A stretch of 64,000 nt of DNA from Streptomyces sp. R21 (lineage in GTDB: Bacteria; Actinomycetota; Actinomycetes; Streptomycetales; Streptomycetaceae): positions 9,640,501 to 9,704,500 of the forward strand of contig NZ_CP163435.1 of NCBI RefSeq assembly GCF_041051975.1, given 5' to 3'. Under the pieces are notes generated by a model. That model was not told the origin of the DNA, made no database searches, and worked only from the letters and a program-made list of their open reading frames with translations. The position numbers and the translations under genes are program-made. Below, piece by piece: positions 16,392 through 25,222 of the stretch (within the stretch, counting starts at the first letter, position 1; each line of letters opens with the position of its first letter).

Positions 16392-18734
16392 ATGGCAGAG
16401 CGGCTGAGCACGCCGACTGCGCCCGAACTCGTCCTGGAGACGGATACGGGCTCCACGGTGATGAGTCCGGGCCACGACTATCACGTCGGGCGCGACCCGT
16501 TGAGCGACATCGTCCTGGACGACGTCCGGGTCTCCTGGCATCACGCGGTGCTGCGGCCCGAGGCCGATCACTGGACCCTCGAGGACGAGAACAGCACGAA
16601 CGGCACCTACGCCGACGGCCGGCGCGTCCACGAATGGGGCGTCGGAGCGGGCAGCGTCATCCGCTTCGGCAGCGCCGCCGACGGCCCCCGTGCCGTCCTC
16701 GTCGAGCACCCGCCACCGGTCGTCGAGCGGCCCTCCGCCGTGTCCATGCCCGCAGCGACGGGCACCTTCCGGCAGCCGACCACCGTACGGCCGCTGCCCG
16801 CCCGCACCGTCCGCATCGGCCGCGGCGGCGACAACGACCTGGTCATCGACGACCTCATCGTCTCCCGCCACCATGCCGAGCTGCGCGCGCTGCCGGACGG
16901 CACGTACGAGATCGTCGACCTCGGCAGCCACAACGGCACCTTCCTCAACGGCCAGCCCGTCGCCGGGGCCCCGATCACGCCCGGTGACATCGTCGGCATC
17001 GGCCACTCCGCGTTCTGCCTGGTCGGCGACCAGCTCCAGGAGTACGTCGACACCGGCGAGGTGTCGCTCGACGTCCAGGGCCTCACGGTCGCCGTCGACC
17101 GCGGCCGCAAGACCCTCCTCGACCAGGTGTCCTTCCCGGTGGGGGAGAAGTGCCTGCTCGCCGTCGTGGGCCCGAGTGGTGCGGGGAAGTCGACCCTGCT
17201 CAACGCCCTGACCGGGCAGCGCCCCGCCGACCGCGGCACCGTCCTGTACGACGGCCGCGACCTCTACCGCGACTACGCCGAGCTGCGCCAGCGCATCGGC
17301 CTCGTACCGCAGGACGACATCCTGCACGCGCAGCTCACCGTGCACAGGGCCCTCGGCTACGCCGCCGAGCTGCGCTTCCCGCAGGACACGGTGAAGGCGG
17401 AGCGCCGGGCCCGGGTCGACGAGGTGATCCGCGAGCTGGGTCTTGAGGAGCGCGCCGGGCAGCCCATCCACAGCCTGTCGGGCGGCCAGCGCAAGCGCGT
17501 GAGCGTGGCCCTGGAACTGCTGACCAAACCCTCGCTGCTGTTCCTCGACGAGCCCACCTCCGGGCTCGACCCCGGAATGGACCGCTCCGTGATGCACATG
17601 CTGCGCGGCCTCGCCGACGACGGCCGCACGGTCATCGTCGTCACGCACAGCGTGCTCAGCCTCGACGTCTGCGACCGCCTCCTCGTCCTCGCCCCCGGCG
17701 GCAAGGTCGCCTACTACGGACCACCCGACGACACCCTCGCCTTCTTCGGCTTCCGGCAGTGGCCGGAAGCGTTCGAGGCCTTCGAACGGGACCACGACCG
17801 CGACTGGGCGGGGGAGTACCGAGGCTCACCGTTCCACCGGCAGTACGTCGACAACTCGACGGCGCAACCCCGCCTGCCGCAGGCCGCGCAGGCCGCAGCC
17901 GTGGGACCGCCGGTCAAGGCGCAGAGCTGGAGCTCCCAGCTCGGCACCCTGGTCCGCCGGTACGCGGCCGCGCTCAGCGCCGACAGGACCTTCCTGGCCA
18001 TCATGATCGCGCTGCCCTTCGTGATGGGCGCGATGGCCCGGGCGTTGGCCGGCAGCAAGCTGACCCAGGAGACGGCGATGAACGCGCTGCTCATCCTGTG
18101 CGTCGGCGGCGTGCTGACGGGGGCCGCGAACGCCGTGCGGGAACTGGTGAAGGAGCGGGTGATCTACCAGCGTGAGCGGGCGGTCGGCCTGTCCAGATCG
18201 GCGTACCTGATGTCCAAGGTCGTCGTCCTCGGGACGATCACCGTGCTCCAGGCCGTCGTGCTGACCCTGGTGGCCCTGCTCGGTGTCGACCTCAACGCGC
18301 CCGGCGGGAAAGGGGTGCTGATGCCGCCGCTCGTGGAGATCACCGCGGCCGTGGCCCTGCTCGCCTTCACCGCGATGATGCTCGGCCTCCTCGTCTCCGC
18401 CCTGGTGCGCAAGGAGGAGGTCACGATGCCGCTGCTGGTGCTGCTCGCCATCGTGCAAGTGGTGTTCTGCGGCGCGCTGTTGAAACTCGACGGTGTGCCC
18501 GGCATCGAGCAGCTGTCCTGGCTGGTGCCCTCGCGCTGGGCCCTGGGCGCGATGGCGGGCACCATCGGGCTGGCCCGGATCGTCCCGGGCGACCTGACCG
18601 GCGACCCGCTGTTCAAGCACTCCACCGGCGTCTGGCTGCTCAACATGGGCATGCTGGTCGTCCTCAGCGTCCTCTTCGGGTACCTGGTGGCCCGGCTGCT
18701 GCGGCGGCGCGAACCCGTCGTCATGCGGAAGTAG
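16392..18734 (+). CDS. FHA-FHA-ABC exporter (Rv1747-like)
   Basis: A 780-residue half-transporter. Two FHA domains come first: FHA1 (about 10-100) with R34, S48, HH50-51 and STNG68-71, FHA2 (about 138-215) with R144, SRHH158-161 and HNG180-182, so both keep phospho-Thr contacts. The ABC domain follows with GPSGAGKST (260-268), LSGGQ (372-376) and FLDEP (384-388), then an ABC2-type permease with about six helices (roughly 530-775). Mycobacterium Rv1747 has this order and is controlled by kinase PknF. A TAGAAT -10-like box 7 nt before the ATG suggests a leaderless transcript. Kinase and repeat protein follow directly. Confidence 0.93.
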   Translation: MAERLSTPTAPELVLETDTGSTVMSPGHDYHVGRDPLSDIVLDDVRVSWHHAVLRPEADHWTLEDENSTNGTYADGRRVHEWGVGAGSVIRFGSAADGPRAVLVEHPPPVVERPSAVSMPAATGTFRQPTTVRPLPARTVRIGRGGDNDLVIDDLIVSRHHAELRALPDGTYEIVDLGSHNGTFLNGQPVAGAPITPGDIVGIGHSAFCLVGDQLQEYVDTGEVSLDVQGLTVAVDRGRKTLLDQVSFPVGEKCLLAVVGPSGAGKSTLLNALTGQRPADRGTVLYDGRDLYRDYAELRQRIGLVPQDDILHAQLTVHRALGYAAELRFPQDTVKAERRARVDEVIRELGLEERAGQPIHSLSGGQRKRVSVALELLTKPSLLFLDEPTSGLDPGMDRSVMHMLRGLADDGRTVIVVTHSVLSLDVCDRLLVLAPGGKVAYYGPPDDTLAFFGFRQWPEAFEAFERDHDRDWAGEYRGSPFHRQYVDNSTAQPRLPQAAQAAAVGPPVKAQSWSSQLGTLVRRYAAALSADRTFLAIMIALPFVMGAMARALAGSKLTQETAMNALLILCVGGVLTGAANAVRELVKERVIYQRERAVGLSRSAYLMSKVVVLGTITVLQAVVLTLVALLGVDLNAPGGKGVLMPPLVEITAAVALLAFTAMMLGLLVSALVRKEEVTMPLLVLLAIVQVVFCGALLKLDGVPGIEQLSWLVPSRWALGAMAGTIGLARIVPGDLTGDPLFKHSTGVWLLNMGMLVVLSVLFGYLVARLLRRREPVVMRK

Positions 18735-18739
18735 CCGCG

Positions 18740-19579
18740 ATGACGACCCCCGGCTTTCGCCCCACGCACGTCGTGCCCCAGGAGGGCATGGCCGCCTGGG
18801 AGAGCCCGGATCCCTCCCGGCCCACGGTGCCGCTCGACGCGCTGCTGCCCGTCCAGCTCCTCGACCGGCTCGGCGACTGGGCCCGGATCGCCTGCGCCAA
18901 CGACTGGTCGGCCTGGGTCGACGGCCGCCTGCTGGTCGCCGTACCGCAGGCACCGCCCGCTGCGAGCAGCCCGCTCGCGCGCACCGCGGACCCGCGCCCC
19001 CTGCTGGCCCGCGTCGAGGAGGCCCTCATCGGCTACCGCGGCGCGGCCGAGGACCTCGCCGCCGGACGGCTCGACGGGGAGTCGTTCCGGGCCCGTACGC
19101 GGGGGCAGCGGGTGGGGGTGGTCGTCGACGGGGAGTCCCTCTGGCTCTACGACGCCGACCACGAGCGGTGGGTGTACTGCGACGGCACGCGGCTGAGCAC
19201 GTTCGCGGCCGCCGGGGACCCGTCGGCGGCCCCGGATCCGGGCGACGACGCACGGGAGGCGGCTCCCGAGCAGCAGGAACCACCCCTTCCCGCGCAGGAG
19301 CCGGCCGCGGAGGGCCACGAGCCGACACGTCTCGTACGGGAGGCGACGCCGAGCGGTCATGATCCGACTCGCGTCGTGCAGGCGGCCGCTGCGGACGGTC
19401 GTGAACCGGCGCGACCCGTGCAGGAATCAGCCCGTGACGGGCATGGACCGACGCGCCGAGCCCAAGAGCCCGCCCCGGACGGACAGGAACCGACACAGGT
19501 CGTCCAAGAACTCACTCCGGACGGGCATGAACCGACCCGGCTCGTCCCGCGTGTGCCGGACGACCAGGGGGACCGGTGA
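18740..19579 (+). CDS. SH3-like protein with six PTR repeats
   Basis: A 279-residue protein not known to me as a named family. Residues 1-70 look SH3-like (RLGDWARIACANDWSAWVDGR); 90-155 form a second small domain (VGVVVDGESLWLYD, ERWVYCDG). Residues 194-277 are six 14-residue repeats of the type EPTRLVxExxxDGH. Thr occurs at 196, 210, 238, 252 and 266, with Val at +3 in four of the five. FHA domains commonly read pThr with a hydrophobic +3 residue. ATG 18740 is 5 nt after the FHA-ABC stop, and its stop overlaps the kinase start. It may be a phospho-scaffold linking the two; that is inference. Confidence 0.85.
   Translation: MTTPGFRPTHVVPQEGMAAWESPDPSRPTVPLDALLPVQLLDRLGDWARIACANDWSAWVDGRLLVAVPQAPPAASSPLARTADPRPLLARVEEALIGYRGAAEDLAAGRLDGESFRARTRGQRVGVVVDGESLWLYDADHERWVYCDGTRLSTFAAAGDPSAAPDPGDDAREAAPEQQEPPLPAQEPAAEGHEPTRLVREATPSGHDPTRVVQAAAADGREPARPVQESARDGHGPTRRAQEPAPDGQEPTQVVQELTPDGHEPTRLVPRVPDDQGDR
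19319..19570 (+). repeat. Six 42-bp in-frame tandem repeats
   Basis: The six 14-codon units of the preceding protein are exactly in register (42 bp each). At DNA level they are diverged, with different synonymous codons, which points to an old, selected repeat and not recent slippage. Confidence 0.85.
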
Positions 19580-20580
19580 TGGGCGACGGCGGGCGGCACG
19601 ACACCAGCCTGTTCTCGGGGCGCCCCTCCGACCTCATCGGGCGGCAGATCGCGAGCTACCGGGTCGAGCGCGAGATCGGCCGCGGCGGGATGGCCGTCGT
19701 GTACCGGGCCAGGGACCTGCGCCTGGACCGGACCGTCGCGCTCAAGCTGCTCGCCCCGGAACTAGCCCGCAACGACACCTTCCGCCGCCGCTTCACCCAC
19801 GAGTCACGGGTGGCCGCCGCGATCGACCACCCGCACATCGTGCCGGTCTTCGAGGCGGGCGAGACGGACGGCGTCCTGTACATCGCGATGCGGTACGTCG
19901 CCGGGCTCGACCTGCGGCATCTGCTGGACCGGGAAGGTCCCCTGCCGGTCAAGGTCGCCGGCCGTATCGCCATCCAGGTCGCGTCCGCGCTTGATGCGGC
20001 GCACGACCACGGCCTGGTGCACCGGGACGTGAAACCCGGCAACATCCTGGTGGCCGAGGGCACCGACAGCGACCACCCCGAGCACGTGTACCTCACGGAC
20101 TTCGGCCTCACGAAGAAGTCGCTGTCGCTGACCGGGTTCACTAGTGTCGGCCAGTTCGTCGGCACCCTCGACTACGTGGCGCCGGAACAGATCTCCGGCA
20201 AGCCGGTGGACGGCCGGTGCGACGTGTACAGCCTCGCCTGCGTCGTCTACGAGTCGATGGCCGGGAAGCCGCCCTTCCAGCGCGAGGACGACATGGCGCT
20301 GTTGTGGGCCCACCAGTACGACGAGCCGCCGCCCCTGAGCGAGAAGCGCCCCGGCATCGCCGCCCCCGTGGACGCCGTACTGGCGAAGGCGCTGTCCAAG
20401 AGCCCCGACGACCGCTACGACTCGTGCCTGGCGTTCGTCGCCGCACTGCGGGCCGCCGCGAGCGGTGCGACGGGCGCCGGGCACGCGCCGACCCAGGCGG
20501 CGCGGGCCGCCGGGACACCGGAGTACCCGGGGCCGCCACCGCAGCCGCCCGGCTGGGCCCGGCCCGTCTTCCCGCGTTAG
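19579..20580 (+). CDS. Cytosolic Ser/Thr protein kinase
   Basis: A 333-residue Hanks-type kinase: glycine loop IGRGGMAVV (33-41), Lys56, HRD 138-140, DFG 164-166, and APE 191-193. The activation segment SLSLTGFTSVGQFVGT holds several candidate autophosphorylation sites. After residue 290 comes a short Pro/Ala tail with no membrane helix, so it is soluble or held by partners. The ATG shares a base with the upstream stop (TGATG), implying translational coupling. By position it is the PknF counterpart of the Rv1747-like exporter and probably phosphorylates the exporter and the repeat protein. Confidence 0.93.
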   Translation: MGDGGRHDTSLFSGRPSDLIGRQIASYRVEREIGRGGMAVVYRARDLRLDRTVALKLLAPELARNDTFRRRFTHESRVAAAIDHPHIVPVFEAGETDGVLYIAMRYVAGLDLRHLLDREGPLPVKVAGRIAIQVASALDAAHDHGLVHRDVKPGNILVAEGTDSDHPEHVYLTDFGLTKKSLSLTGFTSVGQFVGTLDYVAPEQISGKPVDGRCDVYSLACVVYESMAGKPPFQREDDMALLWAHQYDEPPPLSEKRPGIAAPVDAVLAKALSKSPDDRYDSCLAFVAALRAAASGATGAGHAPTQAARAAGTPEYPGPPPQPPGWARPVFPR

Positions 20581-21845
20581 CCCGAGGCGACCTCGCCCCG
20601 GCGGTGGACCCGCTTCGCCAGCAGGCCGCCGAGGAAACCGGTGACCAGCCCCCACAGCGCGCCGAGGCCGATCGCACTCCACAACTCGGGCCGCAGGACC
20701 AGCGATCCGGACAGGCCGCCGCCGAGGTCGCCGATGCCGAGCACCGACAGGCCGTAGTGCGCCGAGATCCGGGCGAGGAGACAGATCATGAGCACCGTGA
20801 GCGCCAGCGCGATCGCCATGTGCACGGCGTGCTGCCAGGCCCGCATCCGCGCCGGTGAGCGGACGGCCATCAGGAACGCGGCGGCCAGCAGCAGGACCGC
20901 GTTGACGACCACCAGCCACCACACCCTGCCGTCGAACTCGGAGAGGGTGTGCAGGTTGAGCGTGGAGACGTCCGGGGTGCGCAGCACCTCGTCCAGGACA
21001 TGCGGCATGGGCAGCCCGAAGGGACCGTCCACGCGGCCGTTCCATGTGGCGCCGAGCCCGAGCGTGAAGGCGAGCCAGACGAGGTTCGGCAGGCCGAGCA
21101 GGATGACGGCGAAGGTCTCCGGGACGTGCCCGCGCGCCACCGCCGTCACCAGCCCGATGACCAGGCCCAGGCCGACGTAGCCGAGCAGCAGCGCCACCAT
21201 GGCGAAGGCGGCCGGACGCACCGACTCCTGGAAGCGCAGCAGCCGGGCCGGCAGCGGGGCCCCGCGCGCGACCAGCAGGGCGAGGATCAGCACGCCCGCC
21301 AGCCACAGGACGCCGAAGCCCAGGGTCGGCGGCATGTCGGTCTCGAAACCCACCTTGGGGGTGGCGCCGAGCAGGTCGCCGATGTCGCCGAGGGTTCCGT
21401 CGCCGAGCGAGACCGTGAAGGTCTGGCGTGCCAGGAGCCCGACGGCGACGAGGGCCGCCAGCCACAGCAGGGCGATCCGGGCGGCCCAGCCGGCCAGTTC
21501 GGCGGCTGAGGCGACGGCACGGTGCCGCAGCGGCCGCAGGAACCCCGCGGCGATCACCAGAGCGCCGACGAGCGTGACCGACAGAGGGATCACCGTCAGA
21601 CCCGCCTTGGTGCCCGCGATCGCCCCGGCGTCGCCCGAGAGCTTGATGGTGCCGCCGACCGCCGTCACCACGGTGGCCGCGACGACCCGCGGAAAGGCGT
21701 TGTCGGGGAGGTCCGTGGCTCCGGCTGCCCATAGCCCGAGAGCGGCGACCACCCCCATGGCGATCACCCCGGCCAGCACGGTGGCGACGGCGTGGACCCA
21801 GCCGTGTCGGGCAATTCCCTGGTCGGACGGTGTCTGGGGGCTCAC
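20577..21845 (-). CDS. Streptophobe family membrane protein
   Basis: A 422-residue protein with about ten hydrophobic helices, starting HGWVHAVATVLAGVIAMGVVAALGLW and ending with a basic tail LLAKRVHRRG. It matches the Streptomyces-specific streptophobe family, named for its hydrophobicity and without known function. It converges with the kinase gene and shares the four bases TTAG, so each stop codon reads in the other strand. The GTG/ATG choice: ATG 21845 is used. Its position beside the FHA-ABC/kinase set suggests a role in the same process. Confidence 0.8.
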   Translation of the reverse strand: MSPQTPSDQGIARHGWVHAVATVLAGVIAMGVVAALGLWAAGATDLPDNAFPRVVAATVVTAVGGTIKLSGDAGAIAGTKAGLTVIPLSVTLVGALVIAAGFLRPLRHRAVASAAELAGWAARIALLWLAALVAVGLLARQTFTVSLGDGTLGDIGDLLGATPKVGFETDMPPTLGFGVLWLAGVLILALLVARGAPLPARLLRFQESVRPAAFAMVALLLGYVGLGLVIGLVTAVARGHVPETFAVILLGLPNLVWLAFTLGLGATWNGRVDGPFGLPMPHVLDEVLRTPDVSTLNLHTLSEFDGRVWWLVVVNAVLLLAAAFLMAVRSPARMRAWQHAVHMAIALALTVLMICLLARISAHYGLSVLGIGDLGGGLSGSLVLRPELWSAIGLGALWGLVTGFLGGLLAKRVHRRGEVASG

Positions 21846-21932
21846 GTTGCCACGCTAAGCACCGCCGGGGCGGTCCGCGCGCCGGGTGGGCCGACCGGCG
21901 TCGGCTTGCGGGCAGCATGGGACCGGAGCACA

Positions 21933-21981
21933 CAATGGGTTCATTGCGTCACGAAGCGGCACAATTCAGGTGAAGTGCCGC
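21933..21981. promoter_or_regulatory. Two small inverted repeats in divergent promoter region
   Basis: CAATG-N4-CATTG (21933-21946) and GCGGCAC-N12-GTGCCGC (21956-21981) lie between the divergent streptophobe and DUF6777 genes. This 164-bp stretch is the most AT-rich around and should hold both promoters. Site assignment is tentative. Confidence 0.35.
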
Positions 21982-22009
21982 GAGATCCCTACACCGGGAA
22001 GAAGAGCTC

Positions 22010-23374
22010 GTGAGCGTCGAACCGCCGTCATCCGGCCGCCCCACAGGACCACCGTCGGGCCCGCTGTCAGGCCCCTCCCAGCCGAGTCCGACACCACCCA
22101 GCCCCACGCAGCCGAGCGGCCGCGCCCCGCTGGGCCCACCGGACGGCAGCTCCGGCGCGGGCGACAGCGGCGGCGGAGCGGGCGGATCGGGCGGGGCCGG
22201 GGGTTCGGGCTCCGGGCCCAGCGGTCCCCTCGGCCCGGGCGAACCGGGCCAGGGCGCCGGCCAGGGGCCGGACCGCCCCTGGTGGAAATCGGCGCCGCGG
22301 GTCGCGCTGATCACCGCGGCCCTGGTCGCCGCGGTGACTGTGGGCGTCGTCCTCACCCGTTCCGACGGCGGCGGCACGAAGCAGGCGGGCAGCGAGGTCT
22401 TCCTGCAGTCCGCGAGCAAGTCGGGGCCCGACCCGTTCACCGAGTCGACGGCCAACGACAGTTCCACCGCACCGGTGACCCCCGCCGCCACGAGCTCATC
22501 CGACTCCGCCAACGTGACACGCGGCGTGGACGGTTCCGCGCCCGGCCTCTACGGCGGCACCCGCAAGGTCGCCAGCTGCGACGTGGAGAAGCAGATCAGG
22601 GCACTCCAGGCGGACCCGGCGAAGAACAAGGCGTTCGCGTCGGTCGAGGGCATCCAGCCCGCCTCCGTACCCGCCTATCTGCGCTCGCTCACCCCCGTGC
22701 AACTGCGCATGGACACCCGTGTCACCAACCACGGTTACCGCAACGGCGCCCCCACCAGCTACCAGGCGGTCCTGCAGGCGGGCACCGCCGTCCTCGTCGA
22801 CGGCCACGGTGTGCCCCGGGTGCGCTGCGCCTGCGGCAATCCGCTGCTGCCGCCGGTCGCACAGCAGACCACCCCGAAGCGGACGGGTGACTCGTGGGCG
22901 TCGTACCGGCCGCAGAACGTCGTGGTCGTCTCGCCCGCGACGACGGTCATCAACGTGTTCGTGATCTACGACCCGGACCACGACGACTGGTTCACCCGCC
23001 ATCACGGCGACACCGGTGAGCACGACCAGAAGACCAGTCCTCCGGTGAACCAGCCCTCCCCGTCGGTGACCGTCTCGTCCCCGACGCCGAGTTCGCCTTC
23101 ACCGCACTCCCCGTCGCCGTGCGTGTCCCCGCCCACCGGTACGCCGTCCGCGGCGACACCGAGCGGCTCGCGGAGCCCGTGCCCGCCGACCTCGCCGTCC
23201 CCGTCCTCCTCGTCGCCGACACCGTCCGGGTCGACGTCCCTGTCCCCGCAACCCCCGACTACAGAGCCGGCGAACCCGCCGTCGCCGCCCGGCAACGTGT
23301 CCTCCGATACGACGGCGCAGTCGGCGTCGACCGACACCGGGCCGGGGTCGTCCGGGACAACCCCCGGCCTGTGA
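22010..23374 (+). CDS. DUF6777 domain protein, membrane-anchored
   Basis: A 454-residue protein. Residues 1-95 are a Gly/Pro/Ser-rich cytosolic tail, about 100-116 a single helix (VALITAALVAAVTVGVVL), then the DUF6777 domain (EVFLQSASKSGPDPFT to about residue 335), which contains a CACGNPLLPP segment. The last 120 residues are Ser/Thr/Pro-rich and resemble a wall-spanning stalk. The domain has no known activity. GTG 22010 follows AAGAAGAG. It completes the block with streptophobe, kinase and FHA-ABC genes; the cytosolic tail offers phosphosites but none is proven. Confidence 0.8.
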   Translation: MSVEPPSSGRPTGPPSGPLSGPSQPSPTPPSPTQPSGRAPLGPPDGSSGAGDSGGGAGGSGGAGGSGSGPSGPLGPGEPGQGAGQGPDRPWWKSAPRVALITAALVAAVTVGVVLTRSDGGGTKQAGSEVFLQSASKSGPDPFTESTANDSSTAPVTPAATSSSDSANVTRGVDGSAPGLYGGTRKVASCDVEKQIRALQADPAKNKAFASVEGIQPASVPAYLRSLTPVQLRMDTRVTNHGYRNGAPTSYQAVLQAGTAVLVDGHGVPRVRCACGNPLLPPVAQQTTPKRTGDSWASYRPQNVVVVSPATTVINVFVIYDPDHDDWFTRHHGDTGEHDQKTSPPVNQPSPSVTVSSPTPSSPSPHSPSPCVSPPTGTPSAATPSGSRSPCPPTSPSPSSSSPTPSGSTSLSPQPPTTEPANPPSPPGNVSSDTTAQSASTDTGPGSSGTTPGL

Positions 23375-23595
23375 CGGCGAGGCACGGACCGGCCCGGACA
23401 TCGACGAACCAACGACCGAATGGGCGTCTTGCCACCGCCCGTACCGCGTACAAAAGTGAAAGTGGCGTCCTGGACCGGTGGGTTCCGCAGCCCGCTCCGG
23501 CCGAGGAGTGCCCCGCCCCGGACCCCGGCAGAGTCCCTGGATGCAGTTGACCGTCCGTGCTCGCGGACCGCGGACACTCGGCGGAGGGCTGAAGC

Positions 23596-24105
23596 GTGGA
23601 CGAAAGCCGACTGACCGAACAGGAATGCCTCGACGTACTGGCCCGCGCACCGGCCGCACGGCTGGCGGTCACCCGGCGCGGCGCCCCGTACATCGAACTA
23701 GTGGGCCTCATCCATCTGGACGGCGAACCGGTCGTCCTGCTCCCCCGGACCAGCGCGATCACCCACCTGCTGCCCGCGGTGGTCTCCCCGCGGCGGCTCG
23801 TGGTGCTCCAGACCGACGACCTCACCGACTGTCGCCGGTCGGTCCGCAGTGTCACCGTCCTCGCCCGCCCCCGCTGGGTCGTCGATCCCGGAGGTCTCAC
23901 CGCGTGCCGCTGCGCGGCCGCCGCCCGGGGCTTCGCCCTCACCGCCGACGCCTGGTTCCTCTCCCTCACCCGCCCCACGCTCGTCGGTCGCCGCGTTCCC
24001 CTGCACGACGATCACCTCCTGAGCGGACCGGGCCGCATCGCCGCCACCGTGCACCCGGCAGACGCGAGCCCCGCGGTGAACGACCCCGTCACCGCCGAGC
24101 AGTAG
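23596..24105 (+). CDS. Pyridoxamine 5'-phosphate oxidase-like flavin-binding protein
   Basis: A 169-residue split-barrel protein. LTEQECLDVLARAPAARLAVT followed by GAPYIELVGLIHLDGEPVVLL is the usual start of PNPOx-like FMN/F420-binding proteins with LxxxxxxRLAV and the first barrel strands. Such proteins act as flavin reductases, F420-dependent reductases or nitroimidazole-type enzymes. GTG 23596 follows GGAGGG. A later stretch (CRCAAAARGF) carries two Cys. It stands alone. Substrate and cofactor are undetermined. Confidence 0.75.
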   Translation: MDESRLTEQECLDVLARAPAARLAVTRRGAPYIELVGLIHLDGEPVVLLPRTSAITHLLPAVVSPRRLVVLQTDDLTDCRRSVRSVTVLARPRWVVDPGGLTACRCAAAARGFALTADAWFLSLTRPTLVGRRVPLHDDHLLSGPGRIAATVHPADASPAVNDPVTAEQ

Positions 24106-24176
24106 ACCGAAACCAGTGCAAACCTACGGCTGCCGGAAGGGGAGTTGTCGCGGCTGCGCGGAGTACGGTCAAGGCC

Positions 24177-24382
24177 ATGGGGCGGGACGGCTGCCTGGTC
24201 CTGTTCTTCGGCGAGGACGGCCGTCCCTGCGCGCGAGGAGTGGTACTCCCCTCCGCACTTCTCGCGCACATGTCCTCCTCGACGGCGAGGAGCGGGAGTT
24301 CTCGCCGTGCAACCGGGGGACGGTGCTGGAGCCGTGCAGTCGGCGGTGCGGCTCCAGCTGCCCGGCGTGTCTTGGCTGTTGA
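24177..24382 (+). pseudogene. Possible frameshifted small Cys-rich gene
   Basis: Three short segments with good third-position GC follow one another in different frames: ATG 24177 in one frame up to GEDGRPCA, a middle bit EEWYSPPHFSRT in the next frame, and HVLLDGEEREFSPCNRG onward in the third to the TGA at 24380, ending with seven Cys. Read together they look like one decayed gene of about 70 residues. I do not recognise the family. No single frame is convincing, so the call is weak. The rest of 24106-24514 shows nothing else. Confidence 0.25.
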
Positions 24383-24514
24383 GGGGCAGCCGGCTCTCCG
24401 GGGCAGGCGGAACGGCTGTTAGATTCTCCGCGATCTCATTCGTTGCGGCAGGTCGCGGCGCGTGTCCCGTGGGTGGACGCGCACTGCACCCGGCCGTCCG
24501 TCGTGGAGTGCCAC

Positions 24515-25222
24515 ATGCGCCAACCGCTCGCGGTCGCCGTCGTCCAGCCCGTATGCGTCCACCTGGACGTCGCCGCGAACGCCGCCGCGCACGCGCGGGC
24601 CGTCCTCGGCGCGGAGGCGCGTCTGGTGGTCTTCCCCGAGCTGTCCTTGACGGGCTACGACCTTGCCGCCCCGGCCGTCGCGCCGGGCGACCCCCGGCTG
24701 ACCGAGCTCGTCGCCGCGTGCCGTACGGCAGGTGCGACGGCGCTGGTCGGAGCCCCTGTGCGCGAGGAGGACGGACGTGAATACATCGCGACCCTGGCCG
24801 TCACGGGCGACGGCGTCAGGGTGGCGTACCGGAAGATGTGGCTGCACGGCGAGGAGTTCGACCGCTTCACACCGGGCGAGAAGCCCGAGGTCATGGTGGT
24901 CGACGGGTGGCGGCTGGGCCTCGCCGTCTGCTACGACGCCGCCGTGCCCCAGCATGCCGCCGACACCGCGGCACTGGGCATCGACGCCTATGTGGCCAGC
25001 ACGCTCTACGGGCCGGGCCCCGCCTCGGCGGCCCGGCGTGACGGTCACCTGCGCGAGCGGGCCCTGGCCCACGGCGTCTGGGCGGTGCTGTCGACCTCGG
25101 CCGGGCCCAGCGGGACGTACGAGGCCACGTCGGGCGGCTCCGGGATCTGGGCACCGAACGGCGATGTGCGCGTCCAGGCGGGCCCGGACGCGGGTGACAT
25201 GGTCGGCGCGACGCTTCGCTGA
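24515..25222 (+). CDS. Carbon-nitrogen hydrolase (nitrilase superfamily)
   Basis: A 235-residue nitrilase-fold enzyme. The catalytic triad is visible: Glu in FPELSLTGYD, Lys in VAYRKMWLH and Cys in GLAVCYDAAVP. The family hydrolyses amides, carbamoyl compounds or nitriles; short members like this one are mostly amidases of the omega-amidase or N-carbamoyl type. ATG 24515 follows GGAG at 6 nt. Downstream, 147 bp away, lies popR, which appears to have its own promoter. The substrate is unknown. Confidence 0.87.
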   Translation: MRQPLAVAVVQPVCVHLDVAANAAAHARAVLGAEARLVVFPELSLTGYDLAAPAVAPGDPRLTELVAACRTAGATALVGAPVREEDGREYIATLAVTGDGVRVAYRKMWLHGEEFDRFTPGEKPEVMVVDGWRLGLAVCYDAAVPQHAADTAALGIDAYVASTLYGPGPASAARRDGHLRERALAHGVWAVLSTSAGPSGTYEATSGGSGIWAPNGDVRVQAGPDAGDMVGATLR

